64,000 bases of DNA from Dipteris shenzhenensis (taxonomy: Eukaryota > Polypodiophyta > Polypodiopsida > Gleicheniales): NCBI GenBank assembly GCA_047967505.1, contig CM106541.1; one strand, 5' to 3'. Below are positions 43,061-54,797 of the stretch, one piece after another (the stretch's first letter is position 1; every line of letters begins with the position of its first letter). A program made the position numbers and the translations under genes. Below the pieces are notes generated by a model, which was not told where the DNA came from, made no database searches, and was given only the letters and a program-made list of their open reading frames with translations.

Positions 43061-44349
43061 GATCTTCTACAGTGACCTACCTAATTTGTTGAGTGGTAAC
43101 AAAGGAGAACTATACTATCTTGGTTGTCACCTCATCACACCTAAATCCTATCAATTATTTCTCAAGATATTCTACCCACCACAATTTTGGTAGATTCATC
43201 ATGTGCCATTCATATGACAACTAGTGTTACTATGCCCTAGCACATGTGAATCTAGCTAAGTTTCTTTATCTAATTTGGACAAATCTAAATCATCATCATC
43301 ATAAAAGCTACCTCTAAGAGCTATAAAAGACATTCTATTGTTGATCCACAAGTCAGCGCTATACTTCTTTGAGAAACCACCTCTCCAATAAAACCAACTT
43401 CTACTTTGTTTTTGTATCCTTCAAGGATGAGATGCCCCAAGTAAGTCTCTCTCCCTCACCACAACAATATCTTTTTTGTGAAGTAAAAAGCCTTTGACTT
43501 GGCAAACAAGATAGAGTTTGCAATAGATTATCCCCAACCTTCTTAAGCTTGAAAGATTCCTCTTTTCATTTGATCTCTGCATCGAAAAGTTTGTTGCCAT
43601 CGACTGAAAAGAATACAAAAAATCAAACGAGTCTCTAGCAACTTTTTGCTTCTCACTTTCACCTATCATGGAGTTTTCAATACATATTCCCAAATCTCAA
43701 TAGAAAGGTTAGTCCTTGATGGAAACTGGTACAAAGTAACACATGGACATTCCACTCTCAGTGCATTCCCAGCTTGATGGTCCTTTGGGACTTTATCTAA
43801 AGAACTTCTAGTTCCTATTTAGCAAGGATCAATTGATAGTTTCAGCCAATAGAGCTCAGAGAGGCCACTATGGTTTAAGAAACGAACCAATTAGAGTCCA
43901 GATGCAAAAGTCATGTTCCTCAAAGTTACTATCCCTCAGAGTTCCTCACCTTGAGCCCTCATGCTCATGGTAGTGAGTGGTGGTTCTACTCTTGGACGTC
44001 TCCTATTCCTACCCTACGACCTATGCTTGTTCTATCATTGACACAATGCAAGTGTGCATGAAAGTGTACTCTCAATGATGGAAAATCAAATAGGGCACCA
44101 AGTACAGAAAGTGAAAGATGAATATTATTATTAAGATTCAGAGAGTGTACAAAAGGTTAGACATCCACTCACTATTGTATAGTGGATCTCTCCCCTACTT
44201 GAAAAGAGCTTGAACTCTATTTCAAGCATGAAGTTACATTAATCTGAGTCATATTATGTAAATACAAGTAGACATGCTTGTTCATTTATAAATGCCTCTA
44301 GAACCCATTGACATCTTCTCATAGGGATAACTTTTTTACCAACCCCATC
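43061..44349. other. No supported gene
   Basis: AT-rich sequence between Gypsy and Copia remnants. A 90-codon minus frame at 43421-43693 has no domain I know. Probably decayed retrotransposon sequence. Confidence 0.4.
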
Positions 44350-44540
44350 TGTGGGGGGTAAAGGCCACTGTACCTTAACCCTGGTTATGTACAATACTCA
44401 AACACATTTATATATATGAATGACATAGAAGATTAGGGTGTTCTGCACCCACCAAAACTTGTGTGACTCTCTCTTCTAGCTCTTCCTCTCTCTCTCTCTC
44501 TCACCTTCTTCCATTCCGCTTCTGTTGTTGAGATCTCTCA
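44350..44540 (+). repeat. Copia family A 5' LTR, plus strand (191 bp)
   Basis: Starts TGTGGGGGGTAAAGG and ends GAGATCTCTCA; followed by the PBS TGGTATCAGAGC at 44543-44554. The reverse complement of the LTRs at 1469 and 53133 aligns with it, including the TTTATATATATGAATG and CACCAAAACTTGTGTG blocks. Longer than its relatives because of an expanded (CT)n run. Confidence 0.85.
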
Positions 44541-44542
44541 AC

Positions 44543-45360
44543 TGGTATCAGAGCGCAGGTGTTCTAGATGAGCCCGAGTGTGAGTCGAGAGCCCGAAGTC
44601 TACTGCTACAACTCTGTGGGAGGAAGTGGAAGCTCCATTAGGTATCTTTACCTACATCCTGATGTGCAGAGACATTGTAGAAACCTTTGGAAAGTTCTCT
44701 GAGTGGTTTTTGCAAGCCAGCAAGTGGTTTTGGAGACAAAAAGATAGTCTATTTTAGACCTCAGAGACTTGTGATGAAGATATCTTTCTCTAGAGGCTGA
44801 ATCTTACCCTAACATCTAAAGCAAAGTTGTAGAAGACTTTGAGTACATTTTTTGTTTCTACATCTTTGTCATTCGAGTTTTCAGTGAAAAGTTACAACTT
44901 CTGCAAACAATGACGAAATTCAATTTCCTTTGTGGATTTCGTGTGTTGGATCTCCATATCCAGGCCACCATTTGTAGTTCAGACACTCCCAGTGGATTCA
45001 AAGCAGTCCAAAACTTCTTTGTGTGAAGCTACTTCTGATTTTGTGAAGTTCTAAAGATGTAGTGAAGCTCTGTCTACTCCAACATCTTCATTCCATCATT
45101 TCCTGTGTGAGTGGAAACTCAACATCCGGGCCTCCATTTGTAGAGCTGTCTATCCCGTTGGATCCGAGATTGCCTGAAACATATGTCTACAAAACTGCTT
45201 TCTATTTCGTGAAGAATCGAGGGAATTGTGATTCTCTGTCTATTTTCATCGTCTCTTTGAAGGAAATTTCTCAAAGTTTCCAAGACCTCATTGATTGCCA
45301 TGTGGAATTTTGGCTAAGGTTAAGTTTCCTAAGGTTCATTTTTGCAAAGAAATGCAAGGT
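44543..45360 (+). mobile_element. Copia family A PBS and leader, plus strand
   Basis: PBS at 44543-44554, then a leader whose first ~120 bases match (in reverse complement) the leaders at 1-1454 and 50651-53118, including a CTCTGTGGGAGGAAG block. Homology fades after about 45100, and the element is cut where the minus-strand Copia remnant begins near 45400. No gag start found. Confidence 0.7.
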
Positions 45361-45455
45361 TTGACTAGCTCTTACTCCATCCTTAGATGTACCAAAGATG
45401 ATATATGTTGATAGAGATTGTGATGCTTGCAATTTGGGAGATATTTAACTAGTTG

Positions 45456-48400
45456 TTAAACCCTCTTATAGTATAGTAAGGATAAAATTGCATAATGGGA
45501 AGATGGCGAAGTTTGAATATCTTCATCACTATCACTTGTGATGATCAAATCATCAACATAAATGACAAGCAGCATAATATCTTTCTCTATTATTCTCACA
45601 TAAAGTGAGAAATCTATCGTGGAAATCTGAAAGCCACCAATAGTGACAAGATACTGTCCTATCTTGCAGACCATGCTCTGGGTGCTTGCTTCAAGCCATA
45701 CAAGGCTTTCTTCAACCTGCTAACAAACTCAGGATGAGCAACATGCACATAACCTGATGGCTGCTCCATATAGACCTCTTCTTGCAAATCACCATGCAAG
45801 AAGGCATTCTTTACATCCATTTGATGTAAAGACCATCCCTTTGCCGCAGCCATAGCAATGACTGCTCTTACGGTTGCCATCCTTGCAACCGGACTGAATG
45901 TTTCTTCATAATCAATGCTATATGTCTGTGCATACCCCTTGACAACTAATCTTTCCTTGTATCTGCTCACAGAACCATCTGCATTGTGCTTCACCTTATA
46001 GACCCACTTGCAGCCAATTGCATTCTTGTCTTTAGGCAAAGGCACCAATTCCCATGTAGCATTTTCTTCCAAGGCATCCATTTCTTGATCCATGGCTTTC
46101 TCCCATTTTTCTTTTCCCATGGCTTGCTCAAAAGAAGTGGGTTCTGGTTCTTGTATCACTTTGACCATATAGGCATAGTGGATGGCTGTAAATCCATCAT
46201 ATTTCAGCCTATCCACAACATACTTAACTTTGGTAGACATGCACAAAATAGGCTCACTACTAGGTGCTCTCAAAACATCCCTTGTCTTCCTTACTCCAGG
46301 TGTAACAATAGCAGGAATACCCGACTCATCATCAAGGCTCTGTTGTGAGCCACTAGATTCACCATCCACATAAGAGTGACCTGCATTCACATCAACCATG
46401 GGCTAACTACTTTCTCTTTTCCCTTTCATGATACTTGCATACCATTATCTGCATTGCTTTGAGGAGATTCTCCTGATTTCAATCTATCCGTCCATGGCAA
46501 AGTATGTGAACTACTGTTAGAGGACACTACAGGTCCACTAATATTTTGTGATTGCTGCTGTGAATTCTATGTAGCATTACCATTTTGTGAATCTACATCA
46601 TCAATCACATTTACTAGTTTATACCAACTGCTCATCTCATCAAAAACAACATCTCTGCTCACTATAAACTTACGAGTAGAAGGGTTATAGCATCTATACC
46701 CTTTCTACTATAGAGAATAACTTGGATCTCAACTCATCTAGCACATGAACATAGGCAATGCAACCAAAAACTTTCAAATGAGAAATATCTGGTTTCCTAC
46801 CAGTATACCTCTCCTCTCGCGTCATGCCATGTATTGCTACAGTGGGAGTCCTGTTCATTATGTAGACTATTGTAGCAACTGCTTCAGCCTAATAATAATA
46901 TGGTAGATCTTTTTCGTTGAGCATGGCACAAGATACCTCTCCAATATGCCTGCTTTTTCTTTCTGTAAGTCCATTTTGCTGTGGAGTATGACTGCATGAA
47001 TATTGCTGCTTTATGCCATGCTCCTACAGAAACCTTGTAAACTCATTTGAGAGGTACTCTCCCCCTCTATCTGACCTTAGGCATTTTATTTGTAGGCCTG
47101 TTTGGCTTTAAAAGCTTTGAAATGCCCAAACACTTCACTTTTCTTTTTCATAAAATACACCCAAACGTTTCTGCTATAGTCATCAATAAAAGTGACAAAA
47201 TAATAATAGCCTCCAATAGATGCAACTTTAGTAGTCCACACATCACAGTGGATTAATTCCAATGGCCTCTTACTCTCTTGAACATGTCTAGGAAATGGTT
47301 TCCTTGCTTGTTTTTCAAATTGATAGGCTTCACATACCTTATGCATTTCGGCAACCTTGAACTTAGGCAATCCTGCAACAATATTTTGGGCCTGCATTAA
47401 TTTAAGTCAATGTACATTAACATGACCAATGCGTTTATGCCAGATATCAATATCTAAACTACACTGGTCCCGTGTGCAAACATTGCTGCACTCAATTCAG
47501 GCATGTCCGCATCCAACGTAAACATCATGCCCTTCTTCTTCCCTTTGCTATCAAGTGACCTTTATTTTTCATATCCTCAATAAAGCATCCATGAGGATTA
47601 AATTTGATTTGCAAGCCCTACTCAACCATTTGACCAACAGAAACCAGGTTCTTGGTGATATTCAGAACATGAAATACATCAGACAAATATTTCTTTTTCC
47701 CATCGTGCATAGACAATGGAATTTTACCAATCTACACAATAGGATGTGTAGTATCATCACCAGTCTCCACAAATCCTGGTCTTTTCATTTTCCTTGCATC
47801 CTACATCCATTCTACATGACCTGTCATGTGGTTTGATGCACCTGAGTCAACATACCACACATCATTGCTTTCTTCTGCACTTGTCATAGAATTGGTCATG
47901 TGCTGCACCATAAACAAATGCTCATTTCTATCATCACCATGTCTACTAGAGGATGCCTAATTGCCTTGCTGCAATTTTCCATTCATGATGTCATTCTACT
48001 TTTTGTAGCAGTCTTTAGCCATATGACCCATTTTACCACAGTAGTAGCATTCAACATTGCTGTTTGCATTTTGACCTCTCTGCCATCCACCACGACCTCT
48101 TTGGCTCCCCCTGCCTCTAAAGTTACCATGTCCTCCTCCATAGGACTAGTTTTCTTGAATTTGCTACATATTCTACTTTCTGCCATGGCCTCTAGATCGG
48201 CTTGCTCTACCTCTGCCTCTACCTCTTCTAGCATTTGAGTAGAAGACAGCTTCTTTTGAAGTTCCTCCTAAAGAAGATGCACCACCATTTCTCTGCTCTT
48301 CAGAAAGCTCTTCAGAAATTAGAAGAGCAATCAACTCCCCAAAATTAGGAAAATTCTCATGGACAGAAATGGATGTCCGAAAGTGTGCATAATCCTTTCC

Positions 48401-48660
48401 TAGACCATTCAAGGTCACAAAAACTAAATCATTATCTTCCACTAGTGACCCAATAGAAGCGGGATAGGAGCAAGTGCATCTGCAATCTTCTTCACCTTCA
48501 TGTGGTAGTCATTGATGCTCATATTTTCTCTTTGCACATTATGCAACTCCTGCTTGAGCTGCATTTTCCTAGCTTGCGTATTTGTGCTATGCAGATATGG
48601 CACCACAACCTTGGCAATGGATTTTCTTGTGCAGTGATCTTGGCTCTTAGGACCAGGCAT
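45456..48660 (-). pseudogene. Copia gag-pol remnant (third family)
   Basis: Minus strand, in polyprotein order. Gag from 48660, with NVQRENMSINDYHMKVKKIA, then an intact CCHC knuckle CYYCGKMGHMAKDC near 48040. GAG-pre-integrase and integrase core at 47397-47086 (HCDVW, FVTFIDDYSRNVWVYF) and about 47080-46700 (SDRGGEY, TPQQNGLTERKSRHI). RT at 46399-45659 ([51 protein letters not shown]) and 45674-45456 (LVIYVDDLIITSDS). RNase H and 3' LTR are missing. Many stops in integrase. Its domains differ enough from the 3.4 and 56-58 kb copies to be a separate family. Confidence 0.9.
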
Positions 48661-48787
48661 TCATTTGTTGTATGATTGGACATGCAGTGCAGGCACCACA
48701 CATTTTCTAGTAGTCTCTCCGTTTGAAAGCGCCTCTTGAATTCACTTTGCAGCAGGTCCCATGTGTCTCATTCTTCCACTAGGAGGT

Positions 48788-49150
48788 CTAGGTACCATTT
48801 TGAGGCTTCATCACGGTTAATGCCATGGGGAACCAGGTGACCTTGGTTTCATTGGATTGATCTCCACCCACTGGACATGTGGCATCAAAATGCTGGAGGA
48901 ATTGGGTTGGATTGCCCCAACCATTATATTTGGGAAGTTTGAGTTTTCCCAGGGGGCACTTGCCTTGATTTTTATTATTGTTGCCAAAATTGTTGCGATT
49001 GTTAAAGAAATTGTTCCCCTCTACATCGAGGTTAAGATCCCCATCATTGCCGACGCCACTCGGCCATGTTGTGTTGGGAGGAGTCAAAGGGGTTTCCTGA
49101 ATTTCAAGGGGGGAATCGGGGTAGAGGCTTGTTAGAGGTGTTGACCACAA
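48788..49150 (-). pseudogene. Gypsy-type gag fragment
   Basis: The frame reads Asn-rich FFNNRNNFGNNN and then GKLKLPKYNGWGNPTQFLQH and FDATCP, matching the start of the retrotransposon Gag capsid domain (LPxFxGxxxPxxxLxxFE). It lies directly upstream of the Copia gag on the same strand but belongs to another element. Confidence 0.65.
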
Positions 49151-49650
49151 AGGAGTTGCATGCAGATTTGGTGAGCATAGTTGTCAGATGCATTGGTCAG
49201 AGCACAACTGCATGCACATTTGGCGAGACGTTGAACGGGTGTCTCTATTGTAAGTGCGGGTGTTGATGTCATTTGTTAGGGGAGTTAGATATGCGTTAGT
49301 GTTGTAGGGACCTTTGTGTTAATAGTGTGCCTAGGATTGTCCCTTGTGTGTAGGGAAATGTGACGGTGTAGACAGATCGTCAACCGAAGGTCACGACATA
49401 AATTTATGAGCGAATTAGTGCGAAAAGAGGCCCACAAGGGGGCACGAATTAATGAGTTCTAGGGATGCCAAAATGGTGTGCAATGCACTGGAAAAATTCC
49501 CCATAACATGATGTTTCTATGTGTGAAATTTTGGTTCAGACAGGGTCCAATTTGGGTCCCAAACGGGCGAGATACGAAGGGTTAAAGTACGGGTTAAATG
49601 TGGCCTTTTTGTGTGTTGGGGGGGGTCCCTTGGTCCAAAGTGTGGTGTGA
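49151..49650. other. No supported gene
   Basis: Transition between the Gypsy gag fragment and the CTAAC-rich repeat. Looks like an LTR or leader remnant (GTGTTGATGTCA...) but no partner is present in the window. Confidence 0.35.
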
Positions 49651-50010
49651 ATGTGCTTTAAGTCTAACTGAGGGGACTGTTGGTTCCAGTTAGTCTAACT
49701 AGCCTCTTATCCTAATTGTCCCAGTTAGTAGAACTATCTAGTTACAGTGACTAACCTAACTAGCTACAGTTAGGTCAACTAACTAGAGTTAGTCTACTAA
49801 CTGAAGGACAATTAGTCTAACCTAACCAGAATGTACTAATCCACCCAAGGTTATCCTAACCTAGCTGTAAACCTAACTAACTATAGTTAGTTAAATTAAC
49901 TAAGGGAGATTAATTCTAACTTAACCAAATTCAGTAACCTAACCTACCTTACTAACCTAACCTTAACCTAGGTTAGTGTTAGGGTTAGGTTAGTATTATG
50001 GTTAAGGTTT
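49650..50010. repeat. Degenerate CTAACC/GGTTAG repeat region
   Basis: Dense irregular copies of CTAACT, CTAACC and their complements GTTAG, on both strands, e.g. GTTAGTCTAACTAG and ACCTAGGTTAG. They form many small palindromes. It ends in AAGGTTTTTTTTTTCG followed by a G-run. Confidence 0.7.
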
Positions 50011-50676
50011 TTTTTTTCGAAAAAAAATGGGGGGGGGCGGGCACCATCGCGCGGCAGCCGTCGAGAGGGTGGAGGAGGGGTTGAGGGGGTGGGGGTGGAG
50101 GTCTAGGTGGAGAGGTGGAGAGGAGGGGAGCTGGAGAGGAGGTTGACCCGGGTGGAGGGGGCACGCAAGGAGGGGTACAGAAGGGGCACAGAAGGGGAGG
50201 GGTGTAGAGGCACAGCAAAGGCACGGAGGCTCAGGTGCAGGCAGAGTAGACGAGCTAGCGGAGGAGGTGCCACCGAGGGCATAGGCGTAGGAGGGAGAGG
50301 TGGGGTGGAGCGGCTGCCACCAGTGTGCAGTCACTGTCGATGGGCTATGCCACCATGCGGGCAGTCGCCTATGTAGAGCAAGGGCTGTAGGGCCCCTTAG
50401 GATAGTAGTGAGGTGAGGGAGGGGGGTTAGGTGCAGTGGCGGGGTGGAGAGGGGGTGGTGGTGGTGGTAGTGGAAGGGAGGGGGATGGAGGTGGGGGGGT
50501 GGTGGAAGGGAGGGGGATGGAGGTGCAGGGTGGGGGTGTGGCTTCTTTTGAATAAGCACATCCCTTACCTGTTCTTTCCACAAAGAAAAGTTTGTCCCAT
50601 CAAACTTTTTAATGTTGAAAAACTCCTTTTTAGGCATGGAAGAGGATGCCATGATGCAAATAAAGCAAAATCCCAA
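50002..50676 (-). pseudogene. Copia family A gag start fused to a Pro-rich frame
   Basis: The minus frame opens with MASSSMPKKEFFNIKKFDGT and NFSLWKEQVRDVLIQKK, the standard N-terminus of plant Copia Gag. Right after the second Lys (about 50541) homology stops and a C-rich (minus sense) sequence continues in the same frame for about 180 codons of Pro, His, Leu and Ser. That tail looks like low-complexity DNA read by chance. The first part identifies the element for the leaders at 1-1454 and 50651-53118. Confidence 0.75.
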
Positions 50677-53303
50677 ATGCTAGTGCCTATAAGAGAGAAT
50701 CACACCAAATACCAGGTGCACCCAAATGTGTATGCCACAATAGACTGAAATATCACCAAAACTCAAAGCTCAAAGCATCAAAAGATGCAACTAACTCATG
50801 TGCATGTACTATGCATCCATATGAGCAAATCTGGCCCAAAAGAAAATGCCAACTGCAATGGCAATCCAAAATGCCAATAGGTGCCAAATGGCTCAAGCAT
50901 AAACACCGTCCATGTGCATATGCATCAATAATATCTCATCCAAGAGAGCATAACACTATCAGTGCATCACCTACAATGTGTCAAAGCTGTCCCTCAGCAT
51001 AATATAGCATCCATGTGCAAAGCGTCCATAAAAATAGCATCCCACAAGGCAATTTGGGCCTATCAGCGCATCCAATAAGGATCACAATGCATCCAAATGG
51101 CCTATAAATCATCCACTACAACCCAATGCACACCACGAATGAGTGCACATGGCTCAAACTGCAACCAGAGTGATTTGTATAAGGTATGCTCAAGAAAGGG
51201 GATGAGCATTTTCTGAGCGAAATCTTCTGAGCGTCCGAGCGAAGGAAAAAAAAAGCTTCCAACTATACATAAATATGGCAAAAATCGATCAAAAGAAAAC
51301 ATAGTTTCACTTAGAAATATGCAAAGTATTATAGCAATGCCTATTTTATACAAAAATCTTTAGGTGAATCTTTAGGAGTGGTGAGAGCATAATGGGATGG
51401 CTTTTGAAGAAACCCACATGTAGAGTAGACTTCTTTATGAAAATTCCCTTATGATCATTCTTACAACTTTTACTTAATAGGGGGTGACATTGAAAACCCT
51501 CTCTCAACCTATCTTCATGAAAGGGTTTCTTCAAAGAAAACTCATTGAAGCAAGCCATCCAGGTAGTTTCGCCAGTGAAACCCCTTTGAAGCAGGTCTTC
51601 CAAGGTAGTTTCGCTGGACAACACTTTTAAAAGTGACATAACTTTCATATCCAATGTCCAAATATAGTCATTCAACCACTCAAATTGATCAGAACACCCC
51701 CTTTGAGCACATCTAAGGAGTTAAATCTTGCATATATAGTATTAAATATTACATGTATGTTATGAGAGTGATATATAAGCCCAAGTTAATACTTATTTAT
51801 AGTAATTTAAACTTCTTTAGAAACATGTCCATAAATATCTTGTTATTTATGCTGTAAAAACACTAAAAAGATATTGCCATATGATATAAATGTGTTAATA
51901 AGTAATTATCTATGCATAGTATTATTACATTAAGAGTGATTATGAGGGATGTTTCTTAAAGGAATCAACACTTTTTTAAGGTAATAACATGGGTACAAAG
52001 GGATGTCTCTAAATAAGAAATTTATGTTGTGTAAAAATGAATGAGTGACTAGTCTGTATATTTTTATGATAAAGGGATCTAGTTCTAGTGAAAGTAAAAG
52101 TGTAAAAACCATATTTCCTAAAGAAATAAATTTTTTAAATCTCTTGAAAAACACGTTCGGATAAACCTGCTCATAGGTTTTTACTCGTAAAATTGATGCA
52201 TCCCTCAAGAAATCATGATCCCATGGAAAAGACTGCTATTGAAAATAGAACCTGAGATGCCTCAAAACATGGGCACCATTGCATAATCGGACTCAGCAAG
52301 AAAATCTACAAATATCTCTCTTCTGCCGGAACTCCAAAATCCCAACCGATAAGTGAGAAATGGGAGTCAACACTTATCCACTGCCATGTGGCATAAATCT
52401 AATGTTTCAAAACCTTAGAATGAAAAATGCATAACAGAGAGACGAAATCGAATACACAGAGATCTATAACTCTAAAAATACTCCACTGAATCATGCAAGA
52501 ACTGACAAGTAGGGGTTTTTGGGCATCCAGAATGCAATGGGACAGACGGTTTTGGAAACTGTGGTCTCAATCACTAGGTCCAACACACAGACTGAAAAAC
52601 GTTTTTGGAAACAGAGCTGTTTGTAAACTCTATCCGAGTGTGAATGATGAGCAACATAGAAGTTTTAGGACCTCCTGAGTCCACCGGATTTGACAGATCT
52701 GCAAATGGTTACTCCAAACTTGAGTTCCAACACCCGGGTAGAAAAACGCAAAAACTGACACAGCGAGTCAGAAATCCAATGAAATGATCCCAGATTCAAG
52801 AATGAAGGTGTTTCCAAGCTTCTAAAGTGATGTGGATACCAAAAGCAAGCAATAGTTGCCTCTACAAGTCAATACGGAGTCTCTGTCATCGAACAGAATA
52901 AGGAAAAGCTCAAAAAACGACTTTTTCTTTGAAAACACTTAATAGGCTCTCAAAACCACTTCGCAAAGCCAAAGTGACTTTTCCAAAGGTTCCTCCAAGG
53001 TCTCTACAGACTTGGATGCAAGTAAAGTCACCCGCAAAGCTTCCCACAGAGCTTCTCCTTCCTCCCACAGAGCTGCTGAGCTTCTAAGCATTCACGCACG
53101 CTCAGCTAGATCACCCAGGCTCTGATACCAGTTTAGAGTGCTCTCAATGGAAGCAAGAATGGAAGAGGGAGAGAGAGAAACAAAGAGCCACACAAGTTTT
53201 GGTGGGTGAAGAACCACCCTAATCTTCTTTTTCATTCATTTATATATGTGTTTGAGTATTGTACATAACCTGGGTAAAGGCACTGTGACCTTTAACCCCC
53301 ACA
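50541..53303 (-). mobile_element. Copia family A, copy 2 (LTR, leader, gag start)
   Basis: Minus strand: LTR 53133-53303 (171 bp; inner edge TTAGAG instead of TGAGAG), PBS complement at 53119-53130, leader to about 50650, gag start to 50541. The leader matches 1-1454 nearly base for base except for a 1-kb insertion at 51198-52203. Everything past the gag N-terminus is lost. Confidence 0.85.
51198..52203. mobile_element. Non-autonomous DNA transposon, MULE-like, with 9-bp TSD
   Basis: Found by comparing the two Copia A leaders: copy 1 reads GCTCAAGAAATCATGG uninterrupted, while copy 2 has 1006 extra bases flanked by CTCAAGAAA (51189-51197 and 52204-52212). Ends are imperfect inverted repeats: left GGGGATGAGCATTTTCTGAG, right (reverse complement) GGATGCATCAATTTTACGAG. 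A 9-bp duplication and G-rich ends suggest Mutator-like; if the TSD is read as 8 bp (TCAAGAAA), hAT-like is possible. A 109-codon minus frame (51346-51675) has no domain I recognise and no transposase is visible. Confidence 0.85.
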
Positions 53304-53637
53304 CCTTGCACTTCAGTAGCTCCACAGGCCCTCAAGGAGAAAACTTGCTATGGAAGACCACAAGGTGCTTTGCAACTTCATTGCGATGGTAATGGGCCAA
53401 TGAATGATCTCACCCAAATGTGCTGTGAAGATTACCCCGTCGAGATGAGATATCATCAACCTCAAATGCCTCCTGCAACAATTCAACAAACATTAGAAGA
53501 CCGACAAAACAAACTATACCGAAAGAACATCAAAATAAAAAATTTTGTTCTAACTTACCACTACAGCGTCATCCGCTTCTATCCCTTCCTCAACCATGTG
53601 CTGTGTGATGTTCCATTTGGGAGGTGGAAGCTTTCTC
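53304..53637. other. No supported gene
   Basis: Begins at the outer edge of the Copia A LTR. Contains the 3' flank of the unrecognised minus-strand frame below. Confidence 0.4.
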
Positions 53638-54580
53638 CTAACCTATCTTAGAGATAAAAGCTTTTGTATGAGAGGGTTGTGCATCATATATGGACATGTT
53701 TGCATCCCTAATTAAAACCAGCATCATCAAGAGAAACTCTTCCATTGTCTGGTCTTCGGAACCTAAAACCCCAGGATCTTTGACACTTGTGTCAACATCA
53801 AAATCAGATAGGACTTCAAGTGCCTCATCCTCTCGTAGTCCAAAAAGAACCTCTATGTCATGGAGGAATATGTACTCTTCTCCATCAATGATGAGGGGGG
53901 ACAAGGACCATAAGTCTACTTCTGGGTTAGCAGTCTCTGATGCGGATTCTTGCTCTACTAGGGGCTCTTGAAGTAGGTTCAATGCTTGATCTGCTTCCAT
54001 CTCCTCTCTTGCATGGTCAAGACTCTCTTTAGTGTACATGTCAGAGTCTAGTCTAGGGATGAGGATATCAGCAGTTCTACTAGAGGGGGTGCTGGACGAT
54101 GAGGCTTCTTCCTCTAAATTTCCTTCTTGGAGAAGAAATATGAATGTCATCTCCCATGAAAAGAATTTAGTGCCTGTATTTCCCGTGATCCCCGCTTCTA
54201 GGATGTCTTTTACTTCTACCTTCCTAAACCATTCCTCTATAAGATTATCACAAAAATGGGCCAAGCGCTTTACAAACTTGGGCTCATCTAGGAATAGATA
54301 CTTGATGTAATCTATGTGAACCCATCTTTTTGAAAAGTCATCAAGGGATAAGCAAAATTTGTGAAATTTTCTTACATGTAGAGGATGAGATCTGTGAAGT
54401 CATCCTTAGCTCACATATATGTGCCTAGGACATCTAAAGTCCTATCAGACACTAAAAACGGCTCTTCCTTGCGATCTGCAAATGTAGTTCTCGAGATGAA
54501 ATCATGGAACATAGCTCTAGCTGTGAATCCATGGCAAATGGCAACTGATGGACTAAGGGTGGAGTTTCTATAGCTCTCTA
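53638..54580 (-). pseudogene. Unrecognised acidic protein remnant, part 2
   Basis: I do not recognise the family. The best frame (53638-54264, open further upstream to about 54400) encodes KYLFLDEPKFVKRLAHFCDN, LIEEWFRKVEVKDILEAG, then a low-complexity acidic Ser/Glu stretch, then DGEEYIFLHDIEVLFGLRED and a C-terminal MEEFLLMMLVLIRDANMSIY. Regular spacing of Leu/Glu/Asp and the lack of simple repeats suggest it once coded. Upstream, a MFHDFISRTTFADRKEEPFL frame (about 54510-54400) ends in a stop, so at least one disruption or an intron separates them. It may belong with the frames at 54798-55672. No retrotransposon motif is seen. Confidence 0.4.
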
Positions 54581-54797
54581 AAAGTGAAAGTGAGAATGTG
54601 ATGTAAAAATGGCTCTTACCCCTTTATATTTATCAAAACCCTCAAAATTAAAACTAATCATAAAATCCCCAAAATTTTTTGAAAAACATTTACCATGAAC
54701 TGAAAGTTGAAAACATCAAAAGAAATAACATTTCAATTTAATTGTCCATCATCTTTTGGAACAAGAACTGGGATTTAACAAAAAAATAAATGTTGCA

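Noticed and set aside
43421-43693. 90-codon minus frame
   Set aside because: No recognised domain and no supporting neighbour; probably decayed retroelement sequence.
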